This document shows positions 29,010 through 37,944 of a stretch of DNA of 64,000 bases, one piece after another. Made by a program: the position numbers and the translations under genes. Where the stretch lies: contig JAWKLK010000005.1 in NCBI GenBank assembly GCA_041392785.1, positions 62,001-126,000 on the forward strand, read 5' to 3'. The stretch is from OLB9 sp041392785 (GTDB lineage: Bacteria > Bacteroidota > Bacteroidia > Chitinophagales > Saprospiraceae). The notes beneath the pieces were generated by a model. It was not told where the DNA came from. It was given only the letters and a program-made list of their open reading frames with translations, and searched no databases. Positions within the stretch are counted from its first letter, which is position 1; the number at the start of each line of letters is the position of its first letter.

Positions 29010-30436
29010 TATTTGATGTGTTTATAGGTAAATGAAAAAAGAATATCATGACTTTTGTATCGGATCAGTTTATTGTTGAAATTAGCCGAGTGCCAATAAT
29101 TTTTGAGATTTACGCCGACACCATATTTGTCAGAAATAAACCATTGTAAACCAAAAGATATATTGATAGAATTATATCTATTGATCGTCACTATATTTCC
29201 GCTTTTTAGCACAGATGATGTCATATTTTTTCTTTCAGGGTGAAAAGTACCAGGTTTTAAATAAGATTTGGGATATGGGTGACCATAAGCAGGATGGATG
29301 ACATATCCTAGTAGTGCTGCTTGAATGGAAGTGACAAAATATAAATGACTATTATCTCCGCTTTTCATGTTATTTCTATAGAAAAATGAAGGACCCACAC
29401 TTAAGGAAGTAAGATATGAAATTGGGTTATTTGTGTAGATACCTTTACGAGATACAGGTGTGTTTAGAAGGGTGAGATTTTCTATATTAAAGCCAAAAAA
29501 ATTCATTTCATCTATTTTCCAATTATAGGTGAATTGGTAGTATGGACGAAGATTTTTAATAAGCAACCATCCATCTGATTTTGCTGTTTTGGAAGATGTA
29601 AAATAAAATCGATGTGAAGCAATGCTTTGATGTCGTGATTTTACAATTTCTCCTCCAAAAACAGGCGCGAAGGCTTGCTTTGCTATAGCAGAAAATCGTT
29701 GATCTTTAATATTGATGCCTGAAAAACCGATAGCTGCTGTATATTCTGTATAGATTGATTGATGTTCTGATTGAGCAAAGGTATCAATGGTCGAGATACA
29801 TAGGATTAATACGACTACTTTTAGCTTTGCATATTTTTTATTAAAAAAGATGATGACTAAAGTCCCAAGAATAGTTGGCAAGAACCAATTCAGAAGCGCA
29901 CTCATTACATCATTTACTACTAAGAATGCAGATACAGATGCAATATAAGCACCAGACATATACCCAATATGGAGCGATAATGAATTGGATTTAGAGATAT
30001 TATTTTTTAGTAAATAGCTTTGTGCTCTTGCACTTAAGACTAATCCAAAAATACCAAAAACCAACTGAACAATGAGGATACTAGGCAAATTCCTTATAGA
30101 AGATAAGGTCATTATGACAAATCCAATAATGAATAAGCCATTGATGATTTTCAATCTTGATAAATTCTTACCAGAAATATTAGATTTGAATAGTCTGATT
30201 CCTCCCCACAGTAGGTACAAAGTGAAGAATCCAATAGTGAACAAGAAAGGATTGAAATGTCCTGGTAATACAGATACAACTAAACTTAAAATTACTGAAC
30301 CTGTCAAACTATAGGTAAATCCTTTACCAATAGTTTTATGTAACGCATGTCCTTTTTTGGTAAATAAAATCAAAGTTCCAAGTATCAATGCAACTGAACC
30401 TAACGTGGCATGTAATAAAATTAAATAATAATCCAT
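29009..30436 (-). CDS. DUF2306-like membrane domain fused to an outer-membrane-type beta-barrel domain
   Basis: 475 residues from ATG 30434-30436 (MDYYLILLHATLG); the longer frame adds an unlikely 30-residue leader. Residues 1-205 contain six or seven membrane helices with the DUF2306-like start HATLGSVALILGTLILFTKKGHALHK. Near residues 206-221 the sequence KLKVVVLILCISTIDTFAQ looks exactly like a signal peptide with a cleavage site, followed by about 250 residues of alternating aromatic strands typical of outer-membrane barrels, ending FSFTYKHIK. An inner-membrane and an outer-membrane module in one frame is odd; a lost stop between two genes or internal cleavage would explain it. Confidence 0.6.
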   Translation of the reverse strand: MDYYLILLHATLGSVALILGTLILFTKKGHALHKTIGKGFTYSLTGSVILSLVVSVLPGHFNPFLFTIGFFTLYLLWGGIRLFKSNISGKNLSRLKIINGLFIIGFVIMTLSSIRNLPSILIVQLVFGIFGLVLSARAQSYLLKNNISKSNSLSLHIGYMSGAYIASVSAFLVVNDVMSALLNWFLPTILGTLVIIFFNKKYAKLKVVVLILCISTIDTFAQSEHQSIYTEYTAAIGFSGINIKDQRFSAIAKQAFAPVFGGEIVKSRHQSIASHRFYFTSSKTAKSDGWLLIKNLRPYYQFTYNWKIDEMNFFGFNIENLTLLNTPVSRKGIYTNNPISYLTSLSVGPSFFYRNNMKSGDNSHLYFVTSIQAALLGYVIHPAYGHPYPKSYLKPGTFHPERKNMTSSVLKSGNIVTINRYNSINISFGLQWFISDKYGVGVNLKNYWHSANFNNKLIRYKSHDILFSFTYKHIK

Positions 30437-30551
30437 TTTAATAAATTTTGAGACACAAAAGTGCAACTGTTCTTTTAAACTCTCAAAACTTTGGGGTAAA
30501 TGGTCAAGAAATGGGGTAAGTATCAAGTCTTGGGGTCAAATACAAGGCCTT

Positions 30552-31367
30552 TTACGCTATAATGCCGTACTTTTCTCTAAAAAAATCTACATTTGTTCTT
30601 GACACAGGAATGGTATAATTACAATTTTTAAATTTCAGAAAGGCATTATTTTTATTACCAATTATAGCCGACACAAAGGAAAGGTTGACACCGTATGATC
30701 TGTGACATTGTTTAAAATTTTCAGGTAAGAGATCAAAACATTGGGTCAATGTAGCTCTGATAAGTGTGTTTTTTGTAGTATCTTCAGAATAAAAATAAAA
30801 TTCAACATAGTTGTCATCTGACTTAAAATATATCAATTTGTCTATTGCAATATAGTTTTGGTTTATTATGATAGAATTATTGCTAATATTGCCTACATTC
30901 GAATTAGTAACCGCGTCTCCAAATGAAAATTTTTTATACCTTTCATATAAATATCCCAAATAGACTAGTAATGGAATAATTATACATAGAACAGCTATTG
31001 CAATAAAAAAAATAAAATTGGTGAGGTTAAATGATTTGTCAAAAACAATAAGCCAATACGCGTAAGACATTGTGATGTTGAATATGATGTTGGCCGATAA
31101 GAAAAGAATTTCATGTAAGATAGACCAATTACTTTTTGTCCTGTCTTTTATAAAAATGTCAGTAATGATGTAATAACTTGCTGATGCTAGAATCACTAGA
31201 AAACCATAGCCCAAAAGTATAAGGTATTTGGATGAGCCGTCATAGGATGATGTTCCAAATGGTTGAAAAACCAGAAGTACAAATTCCAAAGCCAATGCAA
31301 ATAAGGTTGCTATTTTGATAAATACATACAGTGATGCCTTGGGGTAAGGCACTTTAAATAAAAACAT
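30552..31367 (-). CDS. LytTR-family transcriptional regulator with membrane N-terminus
   Basis: 271 residues. Four membrane helices (about 12-150) precede a C-terminal LytTR DNA-binding domain (about 165-271): IAIDKLIYFKSDDNYVEFYF, CHRSYGVNLSFVSAI and NYTIPVSRTNVDFFREKYG. No receiver domain, so it probably senses a membrane signal directly. Same strand as, and 115 bases upstream of, the membrane-barrel fusion gene, a possible target. Confidence 0.8.
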   Translation of the reverse strand: MFLFKVPYPKASLYVFIKIATLFALALEFVLLVFQPFGTSSYDGSSKYLILLGYGFLVILASASYYIITDIFIKDRTKSNWSILHEILFLSANIIFNITMSYAYWLIVFDKSFNLTNFIFFIAIAVLCIIIPLLVYLGYLYERYKKFSFGDAVTNSNVGNISNNSIIINQNYIAIDKLIYFKSDDNYVEFYFYSEDTTKNTLIRATLTQCFDLLPENFKQCHRSYGVNLSFVSAIIGNKNNAFLKFKNCNYTIPVSRTNVDFFREKYGIIA

Positions 31368-31386
31368 CTTTAAAATTACTTTTACC

Positions 31387-31431
31387 TAAAAAAATAAAAG
31401 AGGTTGGGTCACAAAAATTACCCAACCTCTT
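31387..31431 (-). terminator. Strong intrinsic terminator after the HhH-repeat gene
   Basis: A 12-bp perfect stem AAGAGGTTGGGT (31398-31409) with ACCCAACCTCTT (31420-31431) and a 10-base loop. On the minus strand the stem is followed by TTTTATTTTTTTAGG. It separates the ompA-like/HhH operon from the LytTR gene. Confidence 0.85.
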
Positions 31432-31455
31432 ACAAATTAAATCAACTAAAAATGA

Positions 31456-32565
31456 TTACTTTTCCTTACCTGCATTTAAGAAATCTTGATAAGCTTTTAA
31501 CTCATCCCACTTACCATCTGCAGCCATACCAGCTTGTTTAGGCCAAGTAGTTGGATCTGCTAATTGGAAAGAGGAACCTGCACTATCAAGTATATGCTTG
31601 ATACGATCAGAAGATGTTTCAGCCAATTGTCTCCAGGTCTTGATGCCTGCATTATGCAGTAAACCTTCGATCTTTGGCCCAATTCCTTCCACTGCTTTTA
31701 GATCATCCTGTGCCCATTTTTTAAGCAATCCTATCTTAACCAAGTATTTCTCAAGTTTAGAATCGGTTTCACCATCAGTGGCAACATCTGATCTACCAGT
31801 ATCTAATGCTTTTTGTAGGTCGATCAGTTGATTCCAAGCTCTCTCATTTGCCAATTTAGCTTGTTTTGGCCAAGTAGTAGGATCGATGATTCTATATTTG
31901 TCATCATATTTATCCAGTACCGCTCTGAGTTGTTCTGGAGTTGCACTTGCAATAGAGGCAAAATTAGAATACCCATTTGTTCTTAAAACCTCATCCATTT
32001 TTGGACCCACTCCTTCGATAATTTGTAATCTATCTGTTCCAATAGCTGCAAAAAATGCATCAGAATCACCAGACTTGGTGGTGGTATCAGAGATACTAGA
32101 TGATATATTAGTAGTATCGGTTATAGAAGTAGCAATGCCAAATTTTTCGTCTTCATATCCACGTATTTGTCCTCTCAATATTGAAGAGTCAGAAGCGTGT
32201 CGTTCTCTACATTCATCGAGATCTTCTTCCAATTCTGCAATGCGGCGTTTATAAGCCGAAACATCTACGGATGCTGTGGTTGTCACTGGAGCAGCTACTA
32301 CTTTAGCTTTGCTTTCAAATTCAGAAATACGCCCTTTTAATAGAGAAACATTTCCTTCAGCCTCCATACGTAACTTTTTGCAATTTTCTAGATCCGCATT
32401 GAGTGATGTGATTTGAGATTCAAGATTTCTGATCTTCGCTTCTAAATCACTTATAATGGCTTTTAATCTGCCCCAAAGCAACCATCCAAGTCCTAATCCT
32501 AAAAGTCCTGAAAGCAACCAAAGTAATAGGGGATTGCATGTACAAAAGTCAAGTAAAACGAACAT
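31456..32565 (-). CDS. Membrane-anchored coiled-coil protein with two helix-hairpin-helix-type repeats
   Basis: 369 residues. One N-terminal membrane helix (about 13-31), a coiled coil (about 35-90, with more heptads to 135), a Ser/Thr linker, then two copies of an HhH-like module (about 177-255 and 285-366). The copies share IEGVGPKMDEVL / VEGIGPKIEGLL and the phrase DPTTWPKQA. The GxGPK hairpin resembles DUF4332-type domains that otherwise bind DNA or act as protein modules. Transcribed with the upstream OmpA-like gene (21-base gap). Function unknown; a structural envelope role is a guess. Confidence 0.65.
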   Translation of the reverse strand: MFVLLDFCTCNPLLLWLLSGLLGLGLGWLLWGRLKAIISDLEAKIRNLESQITSLNADLENCKKLRMEAEGNVSLLKGRISEFESKAKVVAAPVTTTASVDVSAYKRRIAELEEDLDECRERHASDSSILRGQIRGYEDEKFGIATSITDTTNISSSISDTTTKSGDSDAFFAAIGTDRLQIIEGVGPKMDEVLRTNGYSNFASIASATPEQLRAVLDKYDDKYRIIDPTTWPKQAKLANERAWNQLIDLQKALDTGRSDVATDGETDSKLEKYLVKIGLLKKWAQDDLKAVEGIGPKIEGLLHNAGIKTWRQLAETSSDRIKHILDSAGSSFQLADPTTWPKQAGMAADGKWDELKAYQDFLNAGKEK

Positions 32566-32586
32566 AATATTTATTTTTTTTAATGG

Positions 32587-33396
32587 TTATTTAATGATTT
32601 GTAATTCTGTACGTCGGTTTTTAGCTCTGCCTTCATCAGTACTATTATCTGCTATTGGTTCAGATTCTCCTTTAGAAGTAGTGCGTATCTTATCTTTTGC
32701 CACACCTTTTGATACCAAATAATCTCTGATAATATTTGCCCTCGATAGTCCAAGTGCATTGTTGCTATCTTCAGGTCCTACACTATCTGTATGTCCCGTC
32801 AATGTGACAGTTTCACCTGATTTTGTAACTCTTGCGGCTACATCATCAAGATAGGAATTCACATCTTGTGAATTCAATTTCTTATTACTATTGGATGGGA
32901 AGTATATCAATGTTCTATCATCGATTTCCTTTATCTGTTCCGTGGTCACCCTTGTACCAAAGGCTATGGATTCAAATAGAGATGTACGTGTTGTTGAATC
33001 ACAAGTAATCACTTTTGTAATCAAATTTACCTTGTTGTCGGGAAGTTCAGAAAATAATTTTCGCACTTCTTGTGCCCTGGCCAACGCTAGTGCTTCATTT
33101 TCATCTGGTTCTCCATTCTCGCAATACCAACCGGCAATTTCCAAAGATTTATTGCCTTGTATCGTGGCCAAGATGGAATCCCTCATTGCTGACCATCCTT
33201 CACCTAAGACAGGTGTACTTTTACCCCAATTAAATAAAATCGGGCCAGACTTAACTTTGAGGTCAACCGCAGGAGCCGGTACAACCGATGAGGTTGTGTC
33301 AGCTGCTCCAGTACAACATCTGTTATAATCCTTATTGTACCACCATCCCAAGAGAAGCCATAATAACACTAAAAGTGCAATCAAAAACGCTCTCAT
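32587..33396 (-). CDS. OmpA-family protein
   Basis: 269 residues with an N-terminal hydrophobic segment (1-20) and a C-terminal OmpA peptidoglycan-binding domain (about 165-269): LTGHTDSVGPEDSNNALGLS, ANIIRDYLVSKGV, GKGESEP-like TSKGESEPIADN and RRTELQIIK. A preceding region (about 50-135, GWYCENGEPDENEALALARAQEVRKLF) resembles a second, degenerate OmpA-like fold. First gene of a two-gene unit with the HhH-repeat protein. Confidence 0.8.
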   Translation of the reverse strand: MRAFLIALLVLLWLLLGWWYNKDYNRCCTGAADTTSSVVPAPAVDLKVKSGPILFNWGKSTPVLGEGWSAMRDSILATIQGNKSLEIAGWYCENGEPDENEALALARAQEVRKLFSELPDNKVNLITKVITCDSTTRTSLFESIAFGTRVTTEQIKEIDDRTLIYFPSNSNKKLNSQDVNSYLDDVAARVTKSGETVTLTGHTDSVGPEDSNNALGLSRANIIRDYLVSKGVAKDKIRTTSKGESEPIADNSTDEGRAKNRRTELQIIK

Positions 33397-33724
33397 GAAT
33401 TTATTGGTTTTAAAATGTTAATAAATATTTAAAAAGCTGAAATATAGCCCATTTTTATAAATTATGTGTAAAAATCAAGTTAAATATCTATAAAAATTTA
33501 GTTTTCCTAGGAAATTTTTTCAATTATAAAGGAATTGTAGTAAAAATTTATCAAATATCTTTAATTACACTTACTGCCCAAAAGAAAGTTGAATTTTCTA
33601 TTTTGTCCTTTTTTTGTTTATATTTACCATAGGAAAATTAAAAAACATTTTGTCACAAAAAACAAAGATGCAGTTGAAATGTATTCTACTGCATCTTTTG
33701 GAGCTGTTAATTAGCGTTATATTC
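33397..33724. other. Intergenic stretch, 328 bases
   Basis: AT-rich. Holds the probable promoter region of the ompA-like gene at its left end (minus strand TATATTTC near 33440, one mismatch to TAnnTTTG) and a terminator hairpin at 33664-33698. I see no gene in it. Confidence 0.5.
33664..33698 (-). terminator. Intrinsic terminator after the haloperoxidase/lipoprotein pair
   Basis: AAAGATGCAGT (33664-33674) pairs with ACTGCATCTTT (33688-33698), an 11-bp stem with a 13-base loop. On the minus strand a T-rich run (GTTTTTTG) follows. Confidence 0.75.
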
Positions 33725-34090
33725 CTATTTTTTACACTCTTCTATTAAAGCATTAATCTTTTCGTCAAAATAGGTTCTATCTTCTTTATTCAGCTGATGA
33801 GACTTTAAAAAACCAGTGAGTCTTTGACTCAACGAGTCAGCAAGTTTAAGACTTTCCATTTTAATGCCTTGGGCTTTCTTTTTGAGCGAGTCAACTGCTA
33901 CGGTATCGATCGGTGTCTTTTCTTCTATAGCGCGTATCTGCTCAAAAAGATCGAATCTGTTTTTATTGAATTTAGCCGCTTGACATTGAAGATCCTTAAT
34001 GGATGTAATCTCTTGGTCAATGACCTTTCTGTTATCAGTGCAAGATGCAAAGACAAGTAATACAAAGATTATCTTACAAATATTGGCCAT
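33725..34090 (-). CDS. Small coiled-coil lipoprotein, hypothetical
   Basis: 121 residues. Lipobox FASC with Cys at residue 17; the mature protein is almost wholly helical and charged with heptad character (ITSIKDLQCQAAKFNKNRF, DSLKKKAQGIKMESLKLADSL). Its start overlaps the end of the upstream haloperoxidase-like gene by 22 bases, so the two are translationally coupled. No known domain. Confidence 0.6.
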   Translation of the reverse strand: MANICKIIFVLLVFASCTDNRKVIDQEITSIKDLQCQAAKFNKNRFDLFEQIRAIEEKTPIDTVAVDSLKKKAQGIKMESLKLADSLSQRLTGFLKSHQLNKEDRTYFDEKINALIEECKK

Positions 34091-35448
34091 TTTATTTCTG
34101 TGTTTACGTTATCACCAATAGCCTTTCCTACCACAAGACCTTTTGAATTGTCAAAGACATAATGAATACCACCATACAATCTGCTGTTAGCACATTCTGA
34201 AGCCATCTGATCAAAATTTTGAAAATTTCTAGCCTTATAACCAAATTGCAACTGTGTATAGTCTGTAAATGGATAATCTCCATTGCCGTTTGTAAATAAA
34301 TCAGTAAAAATTCTAGCTCCCGCACCCATTTCACATGAATGCCCAGACGTATATGCGGGAAATGGAGGTGTACCAATAACTGTCTTGAAATTTGGATCAA
34401 TGTATTTCTGAATATAAGAAATTGGTCTGATCAATACGTAATCATACTTACCTTTCCAGCAAGCTATGAAGGCATCATTTTCTGCTATACCCATTCTCGC
34501 AAACGCTACACTCGCTTTAGATAAAGTGACACGCTCTGACTCAAGGATTTGTCTTAAAATATTGAAAGTATGACCTGTAGGAGTGCACGTTGCAAACGGA
34601 TCATCTGCCCAGTATTTTGCTATTTCTACTTGCTCAGATGTATTATTTTTGACTGTATTATAAACAAACATTGCTTCTCTAAAAAACTCAGAATTTTGAT
34701 CTGTTGAAAAAGTCACCGGCATGACTGGTTGCACTTTTGCGATATTGTTAATCAAAAATGGTCTATTGGTACCCCATTTTGGGCTCAAAGGTGTTTTTAC
34801 TGTCGATGTAGGCACCCAACAATGTTCATCAGAAGGTACTGTGTACGGCAATTGGAATGGATCAATATATGATTCATGTCCACCATCGGTTTTTGAATAG
34901 TCATACATCACATCTGCAATTTTAACACCAAACTCAGTGGATCTTGTCACTACATTCTGGTCCGCTGTAGCTGAAAGATTATCTAGTGTTACCTTGTATA
35001 AACTATCGACACTTAAAATATTTGCTGGTGATAGTTTACTTCCAAACATGTACTTGATCATTTTATGGGTAGCAGCATTGGATGCTATTGCCCAATTGTA
35101 TTCTTTATCTGCTACTGGTTGTGGCAACGTGTAATAAGCCAAACCATTAAGTTGGTTCTGTAGGCTTATACCGTTTTCTATACCGTGAATTACGGCTTCG
35201 TATTGTGCGATGCTGACATAGCCATATGCTCTTGCCGCTTGGGGTGGGAAAAATCCGGGAGTTGTCTTTACAAACTTACAAAGCTGATCATAATATTTTA
35301 AAAGGTGATCTGCTTCATACCTTTCTGTACTTTTACTTGAGATATCAACTGTGTCTTTATTACATGATGTAAAAAATAACACAGAAATTAAAAAGAAAAT
35401 AAACTTCCTTTGCAATGACAGGGATAAATTTGATCTAAAGATTTTCAT
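34069..35448 (-). CDS. Vanadium-dependent haloperoxidase / PAP2-like lipoprotein
   Basis: 459 residues from ATG 35446-35448 (MKIFRSN); the longer frame would add 18 residues before the signal. Lipobox FFTSC. The catalytic core of the vanadate/acid-phosphatase family is visible: the motif PPFPAYTSGHSCEMGAGARIF (His near 367, phosphate-binding Ser-Gly-His), an upstream AYVRP-like KYDYVLIRPISYIQ with the Lys/Arg pair, and a late GGIHYVFDNSKGLVVGKAIG with Arg/His for the vanadate ligand. Halide oxidation versus phosphatase activity cannot be told from sequence. Confidence 0.8.
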   Translation of the reverse strand: MKIFRSNLSLSLQRKFIFFLISVLFFTSCNKDTVDISSKSTERYEADHLLKYYDQLCKFVKTTPGFFPPQAARAYGYVSIAQYEAVIHGIENGISLQNQLNGLAYYTLPQPVADKEYNWAIASNAATHKMIKYMFGSKLSPANILSVDSLYKVTLDNLSATADQNVVTRSTEFGVKIADVMYDYSKTDGGHESYIDPFQLPYTVPSDEHCWVPTSTVKTPLSPKWGTNRPFLINNIAKVQPVMPVTFSTDQNSEFFREAMFVYNTVKNNTSEQVEIAKYWADDPFATCTPTGHTFNILRQILESERVTLSKASVAFARMGIAENDAFIACWKGKYDYVLIRPISYIQKYIDPNFKTVIGTPPFPAYTSGHSCEMGAGARIFTDLFTNGNGDYPFTDYTQLQFGYKARNFQNFDQMASECANSRLYGGIHYVFDNSKGLVVGKAIGDNVNTEIKWPIFVR

Positions 35449-35753
35449 TAATTGAAGATTAAGCATTAAGTGATAAAAAAGGTAAAGCAAAAAGTATACC
35501 ATAATTAATTTTATATATTATGTATTTTCATAATAAGACAATAATTTAGTTTAATAATTTGTGGTTTTTAATATGTAATCACATTATTGATAATGATAAT
35601 ATTTTCCAAAAAGTGATGTTTTTTTCTACATTTTAAAGTAATACCTTGGGAAAAACTATTCAAAATCACTCCAAATTTGCATTATTCCCTTATCCTAATT
35701 TGAAAAATTAATGTAAATAACCTTATTTTGCATGACCTAATCATTTATTTTGC

Positions 35754-36605
35754 ATGACCCCATTCTGGCATAAGGTGTATATCAACACTCTGAACATTAT
35801 TGTCTTCATCACGGTTGTTTACCTGTATTTCTATGGCCATGATTACTACAGTACTTCTCTTGAAGAAAGGTTTTATCATGATGCGCACCAAAATCTAAAG
35901 CCCAGCGGGACATTGGGACATGGTTTCGGAATATTAGGTACATTGATGATTTTAGTCGGAGTTTTTGGCTATATGGCAAGGAAAAGGTCTAGATCCTTGA
36001 GAAATCTAGGTGTGTTAAAACACTGGCTAGAATTCCATATCTTCTTATGTACATTGGGTCCCGTGCTTGTCTTATATCATACCTCATTTAAATTTGGAGG
36101 TATCGTTTCTATCAGTTTTTGGAGCATGGTGGCAGTGGTAGCATCAGGCGTTTTAGGAAGATTCATTTACCTTCAAATACCAAGAACTATCCAAGGGAGA
36201 GAGTTGAGTTTGCATGAAATTCAATCCTTGAAAAGTGATGCGCAACATCAATTATACGATTTAAAAATTGATCAAAGTAGCAGACAATCCATAGTGCAGA
36301 TTCTAGCCATCCCTGCACAAGAAAATTTATCTTGGTTCCAACAGTTTTTAGTTGAAAAAAAATATAAAGCACAAATCAAAAATACGCTATTAACTGCCAA
36401 TGTACATGGTGCTAAACTGAAAAATATGATGTCACTGGTGTCAAATGAACTGTCCATTAATCGGAAGATCCAACGCCTAGTGACTATGCAACGTTACTTC
36501 AGATATTGGCATATTGCGCATTTGCCTTTTGCTATCATCATGTTGGTGATCATGGTGATCCATGTAGTAGTGACGATTTTATTTGGATATACTTGGATTT
36601 TTTAA
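35754..36605 (+). CDS. b-type-cytochrome-like integral membrane protein of the multiheme cluster
   Basis: 283 residues with four membrane helices (about 8-26, 55-75, 92-140 as two passes, 254-280). Histidines lie in or near helices (GTLGHGFGILG, LKHWLEFHIFL, VLYHTSF, YWHIAHLPF, MVIHVVV), the pattern of a di-heme membrane cytochrome b. A soluble loop (about 145-245) faces one side. It starts the cluster and lies 8 bases before the ferredoxin-flavoprotein gene. I infer a quinone-linked or flavoprotein-linked electron entry point; no precise family is recognised. Confidence 0.6.
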   Translation: MTPFWHKVYINTLNIIVFITVVYLYFYGHDYYSTSLEERFYHDAHQNLKPSGTLGHGFGILGTLMILVGVFGYMARKRSRSLRNLGVLKHWLEFHIFLCTLGPVLVLYHTSFKFGGIVSISFWSMVAVVASGVLGRFIYLQIPRTIQGRELSLHEIQSLKSDAQHQLYDLKIDQSSRQSIVQILAIPAQENLSWFQQFLVEKKYKAQIKNTLLTANVHGAKLKNMMSLVSNELSINRKIQRLVTMQRYFRYWHIAHLPFAIIMLVIMVIHVVVTILFGYTWIF

Positions 36606-36613
36606 TGTAGTGT

Positions 36614-37939
36614 ATGGAGGCATTTTTGATATATGGCGTAACTTTCTTGGCATGTCTTTTTGTCATTTTGATCTATATCCGCAAGCTAAAAAAGCAATCT
36701 GATACAAACAGTCTGAAGATTCAAGTAGCCAAAGTAGAAGGAGTGCATGAGCCTGTATCTCTTTATCCTTTTATCAATGAAGACATCTGTATAAAAAGTG
36801 GAGCTTGTGTGATAGCATGTCCCGAACAAGAAATCATTGGAATCAGAAATGGAAGAGCCACCCTCATCAATGCTAGTAAATGTGTCGGCCATGGAGCTTG
36901 TTTCCATGCTTGTCCAGTAGAGGCTATAACGCTGAGAATTGGTACAGAAAAGAGAGGTGTGGACCTGCCACACGTACACCAAAATTTTGAAACCAATGTA
37001 CCTGGTATTTTTATAGCCGGAGAATTGGGTGGTATGGGCTTAATAAAAAATAGTGTTGAACAAGGAAAACAAGCTATGAATAATATTGGTACAAGTGTAA
37101 AGAAAAATCACAGATTCGAATACGATGTAGCCATTATCGGCGCAGGCCCTGCCGGTATTTCCGCATCACTTCAAGCAAAAAAATTAGGTCTTAAAGCAGT
37201 AACCTTGGATCAAGATACTATAGGAGGTACCGTCTTTAGCTTTCCACGGGCTAAGGTGGTCATGACTGCACCAATGGATCTACCTTTGCATGGAAAAGTT
37301 AAACTTGTGCAAACATCAAAGTCTGAATTATTAGAATTATGGAATTCCGTAATAGAAAAAAATGATATTACAATAAAAGAAAACACCAAAGTAGAAGAAA
37401 TAGTTTATGAAAATGATGGCTTTAGTGTTAAATGCAGCAATGATTTTTGTCTGACAGCACAAAAAGTGTTGCTCGCCATTGGTCGCAGAGGAAGTCCAAG
37501 AAAATTGAATGTGGAAGGGGAAAATCTAGAGAAAGTAGCGTATAAATTACTTGAACCTGAGCGCATTCATGATCAAAGCATCCTTGTTGTGGGCGGAGGA
37601 GATTCGGCAATAGAAAGCGCATTGCTCCTAGCTGACAATAATGACGTCACATTATCCTACCGCTCTCCTCAATTCAGCAGATTGAAACCCAAAAATAAAC
37701 AAAAAATTGATGACGCCATAGTTGCAAAAAAAATCCAAATGCTCTTTGAGTCCAATGTAGATAAAATTTCTGAAAAATCGGTAGATTTTCTGCTAGCCGA
37801 TGGCACTAAAAAGACTATTAATAATGATTTGGTATATATTTTTGCCGGTGGCGAACTACCAACTAGTTTTTTGGAAAAGGCAGGGATAAAAATCTCGAAA
37901 AGATTTAACTTTACCATTTTATCACACGATAAAAAATAA
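36614..37939 (+). CDS. Membrane-anchored ferredoxin-flavoprotein oxidoreductase (4Fe-4S plus TrxR-like)
   Basis: 441 residues. N-terminal membrane helix (1-22), a two-cluster ferredoxin domain (about 50-110), then a thioredoxin-reductase-like FAD/NAD(P) domain: GAGPAGISAS near 175 (FAD) and VVGGGDSAIES near 325 (NAD(P)). Both cluster motifs lack the second Cys: C59, S62, C65, C69 and C90, H93, C96, C100. The TrxR redox CxxC is absent, so it resembles YpdA-type reductases. It sits 8 bases after the membrane cytochrome and 5 bases before the 23-heme gene; it probably passes electrons between NAD(P)H and hemes. Direction of flow is unknown. Confidence 0.75.
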   Translation: MEAFLIYGVTFLACLFVILIYIRKLKKQSDTNSLKIQVAKVEGVHEPVSLYPFINEDICIKSGACVIACPEQEIIGIRNGRATLINASKCVGHGACFHACPVEAITLRIGTEKRGVDLPHVHQNFETNVPGIFIAGELGGMGLIKNSVEQGKQAMNNIGTSVKKNHRFEYDVAIIGAGPAGISASLQAKKLGLKAVTLDQDTIGGTVFSFPRAKVVMTAPMDLPLHGKVKLVQTSKSELLELWNSVIEKNDITIKENTKVEEIVYENDGFSVKCSNDFCLTAQKVLLAIGRRGSPRKLNVEGENLEKVAYKLLEPERIHDQSILVVGGGDSAIESALLLADNNDVTLSYRSPQFSRLKPKNKQKIDDAIVAKKIQMLFESNVDKISEKSVDFLLADGTKKTINNDLVYIFAGGELPTSFLEKAGIKISKRFNFTILSHDKK

Positions 37940-37944
37940 GCTAT

